Shown here in pieces: positions 17,514 to 26,000 of a DNA stretch of 64,000 nucleotides (positions are counted from its first letter, which is position 1; the number at the start of each line of letters is the position of its first letter). This DNA comes from Funiculus sociatus GB2-C1 (GTDB lineage: Bacteria; Cyanobacteriota; Cyanobacteriia; Cyanobacteriales; FACHB-T130), in contig NZ_JAMPKJ010000020.1 in the NCBI RefSeq assembly GCF_039962115.1, positions 25,904 to 89,903 of the forward strand, read 5' to 3'. A program made the position numbers and the translations under genes. The notes beneath the pieces are model-generated. The model did no database searches. It worked only from the letters and a program-made list of their open reading frames with translations, and was not told the origin of the DNA.

Positions 17514-19040
17514 TTAATCCAAAATGGCTAATAGTTCCAGAAAAACTGCATTTGTCCAACCAAAACCAATTTCATTGGAACTGTATCCGAAGTGGATTTC
17601 ATCGGAAACATCGGCTGAACAGTTATAAACGTCGTATTTCTCTAGGAGTGTTCCAGTTCTTTCAAACTCTTGAACTAACAAAGATATAAAGTTTCGCGCT
17701 AAACGTTTAGCATCTTCTTCGTAACCATATCGTAGCAATCCTTGAACTGCAATTAATTGTAACGGCGCCCAACCAAAGGGAGCATCCCATTGACTTCCGG
17801 TGACACGGGTGCTGGTGAGTAATCCTCCGGGGGCCTCAAAGTCGGGCAAATTTTCTACAACTCTTTTTGCTTGTTCTTCGGATGCGATACCTGCCCACAA
17901 AGGATAAAATGTTGTGGCAAATTCATAGTTGCGACGTTTGCCAGTGTGAAAGTTGTAATCAAAGTACAGTCCGGCTTCTTCATCCCAGAGAAATTTGTCA
18001 ATTAATTGGCGGCGGGATGCAGCGCGATCGCGCCATTGATGGGCAATTTCTTTGTATCCTAAAATATCGTTAATTTCTGCTGTATCTTCCTCCATTTTGT
18101 AAATCAAAACGTTCAGGCAAACGGGAGCATAATGAATAATATCTACATTGAAAGGTCCAAAACGATAAGATGGATCAAAACCAGATTCTCGCATTGTCCT
18201 GTCGCCTTTGTAGAACAAATCAGTTAAGCGATCGCTCTCTCGGTCGTAATACAAACTAACATCATAAGCTTCGACTTCAAATTTACGATAATATTCTCGT
18301 ACCCGGTCATAATGAGTTCTTCCCTCCTCATCCCGTTCGGAAATAAGCACTTCTGGGGCTGGCCCTTCACCTAAAGCAAAATAGCGAGAAAGTCCTGTCG
18401 CCTGATTCAAGTGTGGTGGCAAAGTCCAGTAGTAATAAAAACTTTCTGTTGCTGATAATACAGATTGCAGCCACTCCTTATCCTGAGTGTGCTGATAGAG
18501 TGCCAGAATCATTGGTGTTAGTAAAGGTGGCTGCGATCGCGTCAGCATATACGTCCGATTCGCATTTAAAATCGTCCCGTAATGCACAATTTCATATATC
18601 AACTGTTCCACCAAACTTTTCGCTAATTCCAGTTCTCCATCCTGTAGTAATCCTAATTGGATGAAATAACTATCCCAGCCGTACATTTCATTAAAACGAC
18701 CGCCAGGAACTACATATTCATGAGGTAAATAGAGCAACCCATGTTCTTCAATTTGCTCAACTTCTGCTGGTAAAGTTCTAATTTCAATTTGATTAAATTC
18801 TTCCTGACTGAGGACTTTTCGTAGAGATGCTTCTATTTGCGATCGCTCTTCTTTTTGCGATATATATATAGGCCACTTTTTTCCGGGAAAATGATCAATT
18901 TTTGGATCGCGTGCAGCATCTAAAATATGTTCGTGAGAACGAGATAGTGTCTTCCAAGTTTCCTTTATATAGGCTCTCACTGCCTTGATTTTTTCTGGAG
19001 ATAGAAAGGCTTCTTTTTGAGTTAAATCTTCACTATTCAC
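17514..19040 (-). CDS. treH: Trehalase (GH37)
   Basis: 508 residues. Hydrolyses trehalose to two glucose molecules. Both GH37 signatures are visible: PGGRFNEMYGWDSY at residues 112-125 and QWDAPFGWAP at 417-426, with an (alpha/alpha)6-barrel-like helical body between. No signal peptide, so it should act in the cytosol on the cell's own trehalose. It starts at GTG 19040 with AAGGA about 6 bases upstream and lies 16 bases after the methyltransferase gene, so the two are co-transcribed. It is the last gene of the treZ-treY cluster. In Anabaena and Nostoc, treZ, treY and treH also lie together. Confidence 0.93.
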   Translation of the reverse strand: MNSEDLTQKEAFLSPEKIKAVRAYIKETWKTLSRSHEHILDAARDPKIDHFPGKKWPIYISQKEERSQIEASLRKVLSQEEFNQIEIRTLPAEVEQIEEHGLLYLPHEYVVPGGRFNEMYGWDSYFIQLGLLQDGELELAKSLVEQLIYEIVHYGTILNANRTYMLTRSQPPLLTPMILALYQHTQDKEWLQSVLSATESFYYYWTLPPHLNQATGLSRYFALGEGPAPEVLISERDEEGRTHYDRVREYYRKFEVEAYDVSLYYDRESDRLTDLFYKGDRTMRESGFDPSYRFGPFNVDIIHYAPVCLNVLIYKMEEDTAEINDILGYKEIAHQWRDRAASRRQLIDKFLWDEEAGLYFDYNFHTGKRRNYEFATTFYPLWAGIASEEQAKRVVENLPDFEAPGGLLTSTRVTGSQWDAPFGWAPLQLIAVQGLLRYGYEEDAKRLARNFISLLVQEFERTGTLLEKYDVYNCSADVSDEIHFGYSSNEIGFGWTNAVFLELLAILD

Positions 19041-19056
19041 GGTTTATCCTTAGCTT

Positions 19057-19932
19057 TTAATATTTTCTTGTAGCGTGGGCATTCTGTCCGCCTTGCGGCG
19101 CAAATCTACTCACTTCCGAGCTAGTACAAAGTAAAGTTGTAATATCATTCCATATTCCTTGGTCTGTTGCTAACACCTCAACTTCTGCCATGTATTCCGC
19201 CTCAAATTGTTTTAATTTTTGGGGTTGCAGCTGCAATACCGGATTACCGCCAGGAGTCTTCCAGTTTTCTTTCCATGCCTTTTCCACATCACTGCGATTA
19301 AGATAGGCACCAAACTGCTCAATTTTGACTTCAATATCTACAAATCCTGCCTCTTGTAACATTTTATGACACTTACCAGGGCTACCAAGCGGTTCTTTTA
19401 CATCTGAAATAAAAATGCCATATTTTTGAGCTATTTTTTTAATCAGTGCATATGTAGTAAAGGATGTGTCAGAAAAAGTAGAAAATACCACTACCCCGCC
19501 TTTTTTTACAAAGCGATGCCACAAGCGCAAAACACCAGGTATGTCAGTAAACCATACTATCGCTGAAGAACATAATATCGCATCAAAGCTATTATTACTG
19601 AAGTCTAACTTGTTGGCATCTGGTTCAATAAGTTCTATATTCTGCAAACCTTCGGCATCAATTTTTTGTTGCGCTTGACTGAGCATTCCTGTGGAAATAT
19701 CCACCCCAATTACTTTGCCTTCAGGAGCAACGATTTTTGCAGCAGGGATGGCAACTAAACCAGTACCAGTTGCCACATCCAGTATGTTTTGCCCCCTGTG
19801 TAGCTGGGAAATTTCAAGCAGTCGATTAGCAAGACGAGGGTGAAAATCACTTTCTTTATCATAGTTTGTTCTCCCATTAAAGAAAGCAGCCAATTGCTGC
19901 TTGAAATTGCCTTTTTCCGCCTGATTGAGCAT
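19057..19932 (-). CDS. Class I SAM-dependent methyltransferase in the trehalose cluster
   Basis: 291 residues. The N-terminal 230 residues are a methyltransferase fold: ILDVATGTG at residues 50-58 (motif I), then VIGVDIS, then FDAILCSSAIVW. It resembles the UbiE/Methyltransf_11 group; the substrate is unknown. The last 20 residues (SRFAPQGGQNAHATRKY) are encoded by a CGTGGGCATTCTGTCCGCC-type dispersed repeat, so the C-terminus is probably repeat-derived. Start at 19932 with GAGGAG 10 bases upstream. It sits between the treY remnant and treH and overlaps neither. Its presence inside a trehalose operon has no obvious metabolic reason. Confidence 0.8.
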   Translation of the reverse strand: MLNQAEKGNFKQQLAAFFNGRTNYDKESDFHPRLANRLLEISQLHRGQNILDVATGTGLVAIPAAKIVAPEGKVIGVDISTGMLSQAQQKIDAEGLQNIELIEPDANKLDFSNNSFDAILCSSAIVWFTDIPGVLRLWHRFVKKGGVVVFSTFSDTSFTTYALIKKIAQKYGIFISDVKEPLGSPGKCHKMLQEAGFVDIEVKIEQFGAYLNRSDVEKAWKENWKTPGGNPVLQLQPQKLKQFEAEYMAEVEVLATDQGIWNDITTLLCTSSEVSRFAPQGGQNAHATRKY

Positions 19933-19969
19933 TTAATATATTCTCCTCAATTTGGTTGAGAAACTGTTT

Positions 19970-20275
19970 TTTTTTTTCTACTGAGTTGTTGCGTGGCTAA
20001 TAAGTAAAGCCACAGGAAAATATTTTTGGTTCTTCATTACTTGGTATGCCAAACTATTAGTTTAAAGGGCTGAAAAGCTTGGAATAGAAACCTTTGGGGC
20101 TTCTTAGCGCCTCTACCGCCAAAAACAATTTAAAATAATGCCCAAAACTTTTGCACAGCAAGACCTTTGGGCATCGCAGGAGGCAGATTAGCATATCAGG
20201 TACGGAAGAGCCATATTTTTAGCTTTCCCCAATTAACAACGTAGCATTAGCTCTGAGTGATTTGGATGCTCGCAT
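19970..20275 (-). pseudogene. Decayed duplicate of the treY 3' end, split by an insertion
   Basis: The minus strand at about 20270-20222 reads ASKSLRANATLLIGES, against AQSLKANGTVLIGDA near the TreY C-terminus. After an in-frame stop (TAA in place of the Leu of DALKYF) the reading continues KYFPVALLIS at about 20026-19997, against KYFPVSLLFS at the very end of TreY. The two pieces are separated only by the element at 20028-20212. If that is removed they join in frame. DNA similarity is also clear (AAGTAAAGCCACAGGAAAATATTT against AAGTAAAGACACAGGAAAGTATTT). The real treY 3' end lies at 20951-21040, on the other side of the Nudix gene. Confidence 0.75.
20028..20212. mobile_element. 185-bp MITE-like insertion with 8-bp target duplication
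   Basis: Flanked by direct repeats ATATTTTT at 20020-20027 and 20213-20220. The ends are imperfect inverted repeats: GGTTCTTCATTAC on the left and, reversed, GGCTCTTCCGTAC on the right (10 of 13 match). It has no coding frame but carries an internal inverted repeat (ATGCCCAAA..TTTGGGCAT). It interrupts the treY remnant exactly between two codons that are adjacent in TreY. Non-autonomous element; the parent IS is not in the window. Confidence 0.7.
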
Positions 20276-20299
20276 CATATAAAGGGTGGTTAAATGCTC

Positions 20300-20917
20300 C
20301 TAATCAAAGACTGTAGGCAAATCTGGATGTCGAGAATACTCGAAGACTTTGGCTATTTGAGTAGGTGTAACGCGACTGAGAGATAACTCTGGAATTTCGT
20401 TTTCAGCAAAGAATGCCACTTCACTTGTCTCTATACTCGATGATGGAGAGCCGCTCAATAGCTCGCACTGAAAAAAGAGTTTGTAAACATACTCTGGAAT
20501 GGGTGGATGTGGGTGTCTGTTTCTGTCATAAACAGCCAATAATTTGACAGCACGAGTATGAAATCCAGATTCTTCATACACTTCTTTTTCAATACACTCA
20601 CTGGGACTTTCGCCCACATCAGCCCATCCACCAGGTAGCGTCCAACCACCATCCGAGCGTTCTTTAACCAACAAGAGAGTATTATCTTGAAATACGGCTC
20701 CTCGTACATCAACTTTAGGAGTGGCATATCCTACTTCACCTGCAAAAAGATTGAGGATATATTGTGGATTTTTCTCTGAATAAGTAGCAACTATCTCAGC
20801 AGCAATCTCGCGGATTAACTTGTACCGCTCAATGTCAAAAGGGTCTGTAGTATATTTCAGACCCGTTTGAGCGATCGCTTGTAGTTTCTTTGCCCATTCA
20901 AGCCACTTCAGATCCAC
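20300..20917 (-). CDS. Nudix hydrolase with N-terminal helical domain
   Basis: 205 residues. The first 60 residues form the helical N-terminal domain found in a subgroup of Nudix enzymes (WLEWAKKLQAIAQTGLKY..FDIERY). The Nudix box is in the middle: GGWADVGES..ECIEKEVYEESGF, which fits GX5EX7REUXEEXGU with Lys in place of Arg. The glutamates that bind Mg are intact. Enzymes of this subgroup act on nucleoside diphosphates linked to another group, such as nucleotide sugars. It starts at GTG 20917 with AAGGA upstream and follows treY by 33 bases. It lies between the real treY 3' end and the decayed copy, so it arrived, or the treY end was duplicated, at this spot. Confidence 0.85.
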   Translation of the reverse strand: MDLKWLEWAKKLQAIAQTGLKYTTDPFDIERYKLIREIAAEIVATYSEKNPQYILNLFAGEVGYATPKVDVRGAVFQDNTLLLVKERSDGGWTLPGGWADVGESPSECIEKEVYEESGFHTRAVKLLAVYDRNRHPHPPIPEYVYKLFFQCELLSGSPSSSIETSEVAFFAENEIPELSLSRVTPTQIAKVFEYSRHPDLPTVFD

Positions 20918-20950
20918 AATATTTTTCCTTTTTCTTGTTTTACGATTGCT

Positions 20951-23737
20951 TTAGCTAAAAAGTAAAGACACAGGAAAGTATTTCAAGGCATCACCAATCA
21001 ACACTGTACCATTAGCTTTGAGTGATTGGGCAGTTATAGCATCTTTCCACTCAGACGGCATTCCTTGCGCCAACTCAATTCTAGTATCATCCCATTGTTT
21101 GCCAAGCGGATATTCTCCTTGCTTGATAACCCTTGTAAAGAATCGGGGTGCGATCGTAATTGCCACACTATTTTCATACTTTCTCGCAAAAGCAACAATA
21201 CAATCTTTAAACTTCCCAACTACCTCTAGAGGCAGATAATCCCCTTCTTTGAAGAGTTGCAAATTTTGTTTTCTCGCCTCAAGGCTTCTAGCGGTTAAGA
21301 AAAGCTTAACCCTGCCATCTTTCTTATTTGCCAACAAATCCTCAATCAACTTCAAGATATCTGTGTGCGCCTTTTGTTTGATGTCTTTCAAAAACCCTAA
21401 CCGTCGCTCAAAATCAACCGGACGACGGTTATCAGGGTCTACCAAACTCAGCTCCCATAATTCCGTGCCCTGATAAAAATCAGGTACGCCAGAAGCCGTT
21501 ACTTTTAGGAGTGTTTGTGACAGTGAATTGAATATTCCATAATAAGATATCAACTTTTGAAAAGGCAGAAATTCCTGCAAAAATTGGTTATCTTCCGACG
21601 GATTCATCACCTCTTCAATAAAAGCAACAAAACCATTTTCATAATCGGTGTCTGGTCTAAGCCAAGCTGTATGCACCTTAGCTTCTCTGACAGCCTTAAT
21701 CGCATACTCTTTCACTCGATCCACAAATTCTGGCAGTTCGCTCTCCTCAAACGGGAAAGCTCCAACAAGCGTCTGGTAAAACAAGTATTCATCATTCTTC
21801 TCAGGAACAGTTCGACTATCCAATTTACGCTTTTTAGAGGCGTTAATCTCGCTCCAAGTTTTTACCTGTTTTTCCCAAACTTCAGGAATTTCTGAAATCA
21901 CATTAATCCGCGTTCTGACATCTTCACCGCGTTTGGTGTCGTGAGTTGCGGTAGCATTCATTTTATAAGGCCAGCGTTCTTGCTGCCTTTTATTAAACTC
22001 GTGAAAGTCTGCAACTGTAATCCCAAATTGGCTAGGATCGCCGCCTACTTCATTGAGCGATATCAGGCGGTTATACACATATAAAAGTGTATCCTCAATG
22101 CCTTTTGCCATCAAAGGCCCAGTTAACTGCTGAAGCCGCATTACAAAGTGACGCTGTAACTCTTTTTGTTCTGAGGTTACAAACTCTTCATCTTCCAGAA
22201 GAAGTAACTTTTCGATGTAGTTAAGTTCTTTTAAAAGCAGAGGGACTTGCTCTTTTGCTTTGGCAATAACTTCCTTAACGTAAAAGCGATCGCTTTCTCT
22301 CAAACCCTCTTGGTTGATGTAAGTTCGATACACTGGAAAGAGTGTTAGCACCTCCGTCAAAGCTCGTTGTAGGCCGTGCTGGGTAAAATCACTCCCTACT
22401 CTGGAATGACCCGATACTCTTTTCAACAGGTAGGCTAAATTATCTACATCCCCTGCCATATTTCTCTCTACAATCAGCCTTTTTTTATCCCGAAAAAGCT
22501 GCTCATAGGGAGTTTCAAAACCCGTCAATCTGGAATAAATTTCTTTTAACTGCTGTTCGCTTTCAGTTTTACAGAAAATACCGTTAACGTAGTTTAAGAA
22601 ATCATAGCCACTTGTTCCCTCAATCGGCCAGTAATTAGGCAAATCTTCTTTATGTTCCAGAATTTTTTCCACCGTGATGTAAACATCTCCGGTTTTGTCT
22701 CTGAGTCTTTGCAGATACTCGGTTGGATCGTAGAGTCCGTCTATGTGGTCAATCCTGAGTCCGGTTATCTTTCCTGATTCAACTAATTGACCGATTAAAG
22801 TATGAGTTTTATGGAAAACTTTTAGTTCTTCAACCTTGACAGAAATCAACTCATTGACCGTAAAAAATCTTCTGTAGTTAAGTTCTTCCGCTCCTACTTT
22901 CCAGAAAGAAAGACGATAAAACTGTTCTGAAAGTAAATTATCTAAAGGATTAAAACTTTCAGGCTTGCCCTTTTCCCCATTAAAAAACTCTATGTTGCTG
23001 TCAATAAATTCTTTAACTTCCGGATTTTTCGTATAAAGTTCCCAAAGCAGTCCTTTAACAAAAGCTATCTGGTCGTATCTTTCTTTACCTTTTGGTTCCT
23101 CAGAAGGATTTTTAAGCAGATAAAGAATACCAAGTAGCTTTACGAAATCTGGATGATACCTTCCCAGCGCTTTAGTTAATTTACCCAAATTAAGAGTGAC
23201 AAACTTAGCATAAGATTCTATCTTTACGGGTAGTCTCAGGCTATAGTAATTAACGCTTAGTCCAGAGTGGTCATACTTTAGCTGAATTTCGCCATTTTCC
23301 AAACAATCTCCATAATAATTTCCCAGCAGAGGCGCAAGCACTCGACCTCTAATAGCTTCATACGGGTGATTCCATTCGATGTCGAAGTAGTCGAAAGATT
23401 CGGAATTAGAACCATTTTCCATCACATCCATCAACAATTGGTTTTGGCTATCATAAGCCATATGATTAGGCACAATATCTTGCACCCATCCCATGTCGTA
23501 ACGCTGTACTTCATTCACCAGCTCTTCAAAGTTTTCTTGTGTTCCTAGCCCAGGATTTATTTGATTAGGGTCAACGACATCATAGCCGTGAGTGCTGCCT
23601 TCTCTGGCTTTAAAAATGGGCGAAGCATAAAGGTCAGAAATTCCTAATTCAGCCAGATAAGCAATAATTTTTTTTGCTTCTTCAAATTTAAAACCAGAAT
23701 TAAATTGAAATCTATATGTTGCTGTTGGAATCCGCAT
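20951..23737 (-). CDS. treY: Maltooligosyltrehalose synthase TreY
   Basis: 928 residues, normal for the family. Converts the reducing-end alpha-1,4 bond of a maltooligosaccharide to alpha-1,1, giving maltooligosyltrehalose. GH13_26 features: RFQFNSGFKFEEA start, SPIFKAREGSTHGYDVVDP, region I VPNHMAYDSQN, region II GLRIDHIDGL with nucleophile D330, region III VEKILEH (acid/base Glu), region IV ATATHDTKRGEDVR, and SGVPDFYQGTELW near residue 740. Start ATG 23737 with AGGAG 13 bases upstream. It is 125 bases downstream of treZ on the same strand. Product goes to TreZ. Cytosolic. The 3' end is intact although a second decayed copy exists beyond the Nudix gene. Confidence 0.95.
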   Translation of the reverse strand: MRIPTATYRFQFNSGFKFEEAKKIIAYLAELGISDLYASPIFKAREGSTHGYDVVDPNQINPGLGTQENFEELVNEVQRYDMGWVQDIVPNHMAYDSQNQLLMDVMENGSNSESFDYFDIEWNHPYEAIRGRVLAPLLGNYYGDCLENGEIQLKYDHSGLSVNYYSLRLPVKIESYAKFVTLNLGKLTKALGRYHPDFVKLLGILYLLKNPSEEPKGKERYDQIAFVKGLLWELYTKNPEVKEFIDSNIEFFNGEKGKPESFNPLDNLLSEQFYRLSFWKVGAEELNYRRFFTVNELISVKVEELKVFHKTHTLIGQLVESGKITGLRIDHIDGLYDPTEYLQRLRDKTGDVYITVEKILEHKEDLPNYWPIEGTSGYDFLNYVNGIFCKTESEQQLKEIYSRLTGFETPYEQLFRDKKRLIVERNMAGDVDNLAYLLKRVSGHSRVGSDFTQHGLQRALTEVLTLFPVYRTYINQEGLRESDRFYVKEVIAKAKEQVPLLLKELNYIEKLLLLEDEEFVTSEQKELQRHFVMRLQQLTGPLMAKGIEDTLLYVYNRLISLNEVGGDPSQFGITVADFHEFNKRQQERWPYKMNATATHDTKRGEDVRTRINVISEIPEVWEKQVKTWSEINASKKRKLDSRTVPEKNDEYLFYQTLVGAFPFEESELPEFVDRVKEYAIKAVREAKVHTAWLRPDTDYENGFVAFIEEVMNPSEDNQFLQEFLPFQKLISYYGIFNSLSQTLLKVTASGVPDFYQGTELWELSLVDPDNRRPVDFERRLGFLKDIKQKAHTDILKLIEDLLANKKDGRVKLFLTARSLEARKQNLQLFKEGDYLPLEVVGKFKDCIVAFARKYENSVAITIAPRFFTRVIKQGEYPLGKQWDDTRIELAQGMPSEWKDAITAQSLKANGTVLIGDALKYFPVSLLFS

Positions 23738-23776
23738 GATTTAATTTTTACTCCTAAATAATATTTTCGATTAATC

Positions 23777-23852
23777 CTCGTTACCAGGCTCAGCCTGGTA
23801 ACGAGAATATAGAGGCTAAGCCTCCCAATTGCATTCCCAGGCGTTCGCCTGG
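23777..23852. repeat. Three consecutive palindromes between treZ and treY
   Basis: Perfect inverted repeat CTCGTTACCAGGCT-C-AGCCTGGTAACGAG (23777-23805), then GAGGCT-A-AGCCTC (23812-23824), then CCAGGCG-TT-CGCCTGG (23837-23852). This is a dispersed cyanobacterial repeat type. Lying between treZ and treY, it may stabilise or attenuate the transcript between the two genes. Confidence 0.75.
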
Positions 23853-23862
23853 AAGAATTGCG

Positions 23863-25689
23863 TTATCCTGCTATTTCGTAGAGGGCGAGACTTTGGGGTT
23901 TGATTGTCAATTCTCGATCTAGTGTGAGTTTATCAGGTAATGTGGAACCAGAACCCATCCACTTTGTATCAGCAGAATCTAAAATCTTTTGCCACCTGCC
24001 ACTCGGCGCAGGTGGCGTAAAAGCGACATCTTGATCGTTAAAATTCATAATGCAAAATATCTGACTATCATCATTCCATCGCCGCAAAAACAGGATTTTA
24101 TCGGATTCTACGCTGGATACTTCTAGACTTTTCTTATCCAGCTTCCTTAATGCTGGAATTGTCCGACGTAGCTGAAGTAGTTGTTGATAAAATTCCCACA
24201 AAATTTTGTGTTTTCCTTCTTTTCGTTGTTCCCACTTAAGCTGGCACTTATGGAAGGTGTCAGGACTCTGGGGGTCTTGCATCTCGCCTCGTCCGGCAAA
24301 TACTTTAAATTCTTCTTCTTTACTCTTGCGGATGGCTTCAATTAAGTCTTGGTCTGAGTGACTGACAAAGTAGAAAAAAGGAGCTTCTTCACCGTATTCT
24401 TCCCCCATGAAAAGAAAGGGAATGAAGGGAGAAAGAAAGACAGCACCAGCAGCAAGTTTTAGACCTTCAAGAGAAACAAGCTTAGATAATCTTTCCGCCA
24501 GAACGCGATTTCCTATCTGGTCGTGAGTCTGGGAAAAGACAATGAAACGATATCCGGGTTCCTCTTTAGAATTACTACCATAACGGCGTTTTCTATGAGG
24601 GGCGTACTGTCCGGAATAAATAAAGCCTTCGCGGAAGGATTTTTCTAGTTGTTCAATCTTGCCAAAATCTTGATAATACCTGTCATTTTCCCCTGTTAGT
24701 AAGGTGTGTAGTGCGTGATGGAAATCGTCATTCCACTGAGCATCTATTCCACATCCACCTACTTCTTTGGGTCGAATTACTCGAACATCATTTAAATCGC
24801 TTTCGGCTGTTATATAACATTTCCGGCCATTAGCTTGAGAAAATTCATCAACTAATTCTGCTAGTTCCTCTAAGAAGTGTTTAGCACCCAAATCGTAGAT
24901 GCCTTGAATTGCATCTAATCTCAAGGCATCTACGTGATATTCTCTAAGCCAGAAAAGGGCATTTTCTAGGCAAAAGTTCCGCACCCCGTCGCTATATTTA
25001 TCATCCAAATTCAAAGCGTCTCCCCAATGACCATGATATTTGGATGTGAAGTAGGGGCCAAATTCAGATAGGTAATTTCCTTCGGGGCCAAGGTGGTTAT
25101 AGACGACATCGAGAATTACTGAGATACCATGTTGGTGACAGGCATTGACGAGTTTTTTGAATCCTTCCGGGCCACCATAAGAATCCTGTGCAGCAAAGAG
25201 ATAAACGCCATCGTATCCCCAGTTTCTTTTACCTGGAAATTGGGCAATTGGCATAATTTCTATGGCATTAATTCCCAATTCTCGTAAGGTGCTAAGTCGG
25301 GGAATCATTGCCTCAAAGGTGCCTTCTGGGGTGAAGGTACCGACGTGCAATTCATAGATTATCGTTTCATCTAGGGGTATGCCAGACCAATTAGTATCAT
25401 CCCAGGCGAACGTGTTAATATCAATTACTTGAGAAGGGCCATGTACTCCCTGTGGTTGAAATTTTGAGGCAGGGTCTGGTCTATCTTTGTTTCCTTCAAG
25501 TTTATAGAAGTAAAGCGTTCCTGGTTCAATGCCTGATGCTTTTACTTTCCAATAGCCTTCCTCATCTTGTTGCATGGGAATGAGACGTTGTTCCGGAGCA
25601 ACAATTTGTACGGCTACTTCTTTGAGAGTGGGAGACCAAACGGTAAATTCACAATTTCCGTTGCCCAAGTAACAAGCGCCAATTCTCAC
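23863..25689 (-). CDS. treZ: Maltooligosyltrehalose trehalohydrolase TreZ
   Basis: 608 residues. Releases trehalose from maltooligosyltrehalose made by TreY. The N-terminal CBM48-like domain (about 1-95, CEFTVWSPTLKEV) precedes the GH13_10 barrel: FTPEGTFEAM, MPIAQFPGKRNWGYDGV, region I DVVYNHLGPEGNY, region II ALRLDAIQGI with nucleophile D259, region III ITAESDLND, region IV FSQTHDQIGNR. A small C-terminal domain follows. GTG start at 25689, preceded by GAGG at about 9 bases. First gene of the minus-strand trehalose cluster; its upstream region has a near-perfect inverted repeat at 25740-25786. Confidence 0.95.
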   Translation of the reverse strand: MRIGACYLGNGNCEFTVWSPTLKEVAVQIVAPEQRLIPMQQDEEGYWKVKASGIEPGTLYFYKLEGNKDRPDPASKFQPQGVHGPSQVIDINTFAWDDTNWSGIPLDETIIYELHVGTFTPEGTFEAMIPRLSTLRELGINAIEIMPIAQFPGKRNWGYDGVYLFAAQDSYGGPEGFKKLVNACHQHGISVILDVVYNHLGPEGNYLSEFGPYFTSKYHGHWGDALNLDDKYSDGVRNFCLENALFWLREYHVDALRLDAIQGIYDLGAKHFLEELAELVDEFSQANGRKCYITAESDLNDVRVIRPKEVGGCGIDAQWNDDFHHALHTLLTGENDRYYQDFGKIEQLEKSFREGFIYSGQYAPHRKRRYGSNSKEEPGYRFIVFSQTHDQIGNRVLAERLSKLVSLEGLKLAAGAVFLSPFIPFLFMGEEYGEEAPFFYFVSHSDQDLIEAIRKSKEEEFKVFAGRGEMQDPQSPDTFHKCQLKWEQRKEGKHKILWEFYQQLLQLRRTIPALRKLDKKSLEVSSVESDKILFLRRWNDDSQIFCIMNFNDQDVAFTPPAPSGRWQKILDSADTKWMGSGSTLPDKLTLDRELTIKPQSLALYEIAG

Positions 25690-26000
25690 TTTAAATTAGC
25701 CTCACTGTTAATAAAGACCTGGCTTTTTAAGAAAATGCACTGGCATTATTCAAGCCTACTTTTATAGGTAAATTGAATAATACCAGTACCCGCAATTTTT
25801 TCTGTGAAAGTTATTAGATTATTATTCAGAATTTAGCCTTTTACATATCAGATTTTTTAACATTATTCTGAATTATGGCTTCTGGCTCTTAACTGCTGAA
25901 GTTTTAAATAATAACCGTTCCAAGGATATATTTAATTTTGATTACGCAGACCTGCCATAAGGTGTATTTTTTTGCTCTTGGCAAGGTGCAACAGATCCTT
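25690..26000. other. Intergenic region holding the treZ promoter
   Basis: 311 bases between treZ (reading away to the left) and the end of the TPM gene. It carries the inverted repeat at 25740-25786 and AT-rich sequence. No coding region is supported; the frame running through it to 26279 is the shadow of the Gly/Ser-rich TPM tail. Confidence 0.5.
25740..25786. promoter_or_regulatory. Inverted repeat upstream of treZ, possible operator
   Basis: CTGGCATTATTCAA and TTGAATAATACCAG pair at 13 of 14 positions around a 19-base spacer, 50-100 bases upstream of the treZ start. The position suits an operator or a transcript leader hairpin. No known motif is recognised. Confidence 0.4.

Larger units (their letters stand above)
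19933..20299. other. Gap between methyltransferase and Nudix genes: treY remnant plus inserted element
   Basis: 367 bases without an intact gene. It contains a decayed copy of the end of treY split by a 185-bp element, both listed separately, and the GAGGAG ribosome-binding site of the methyltransferase gene. Confidence 0.7.
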
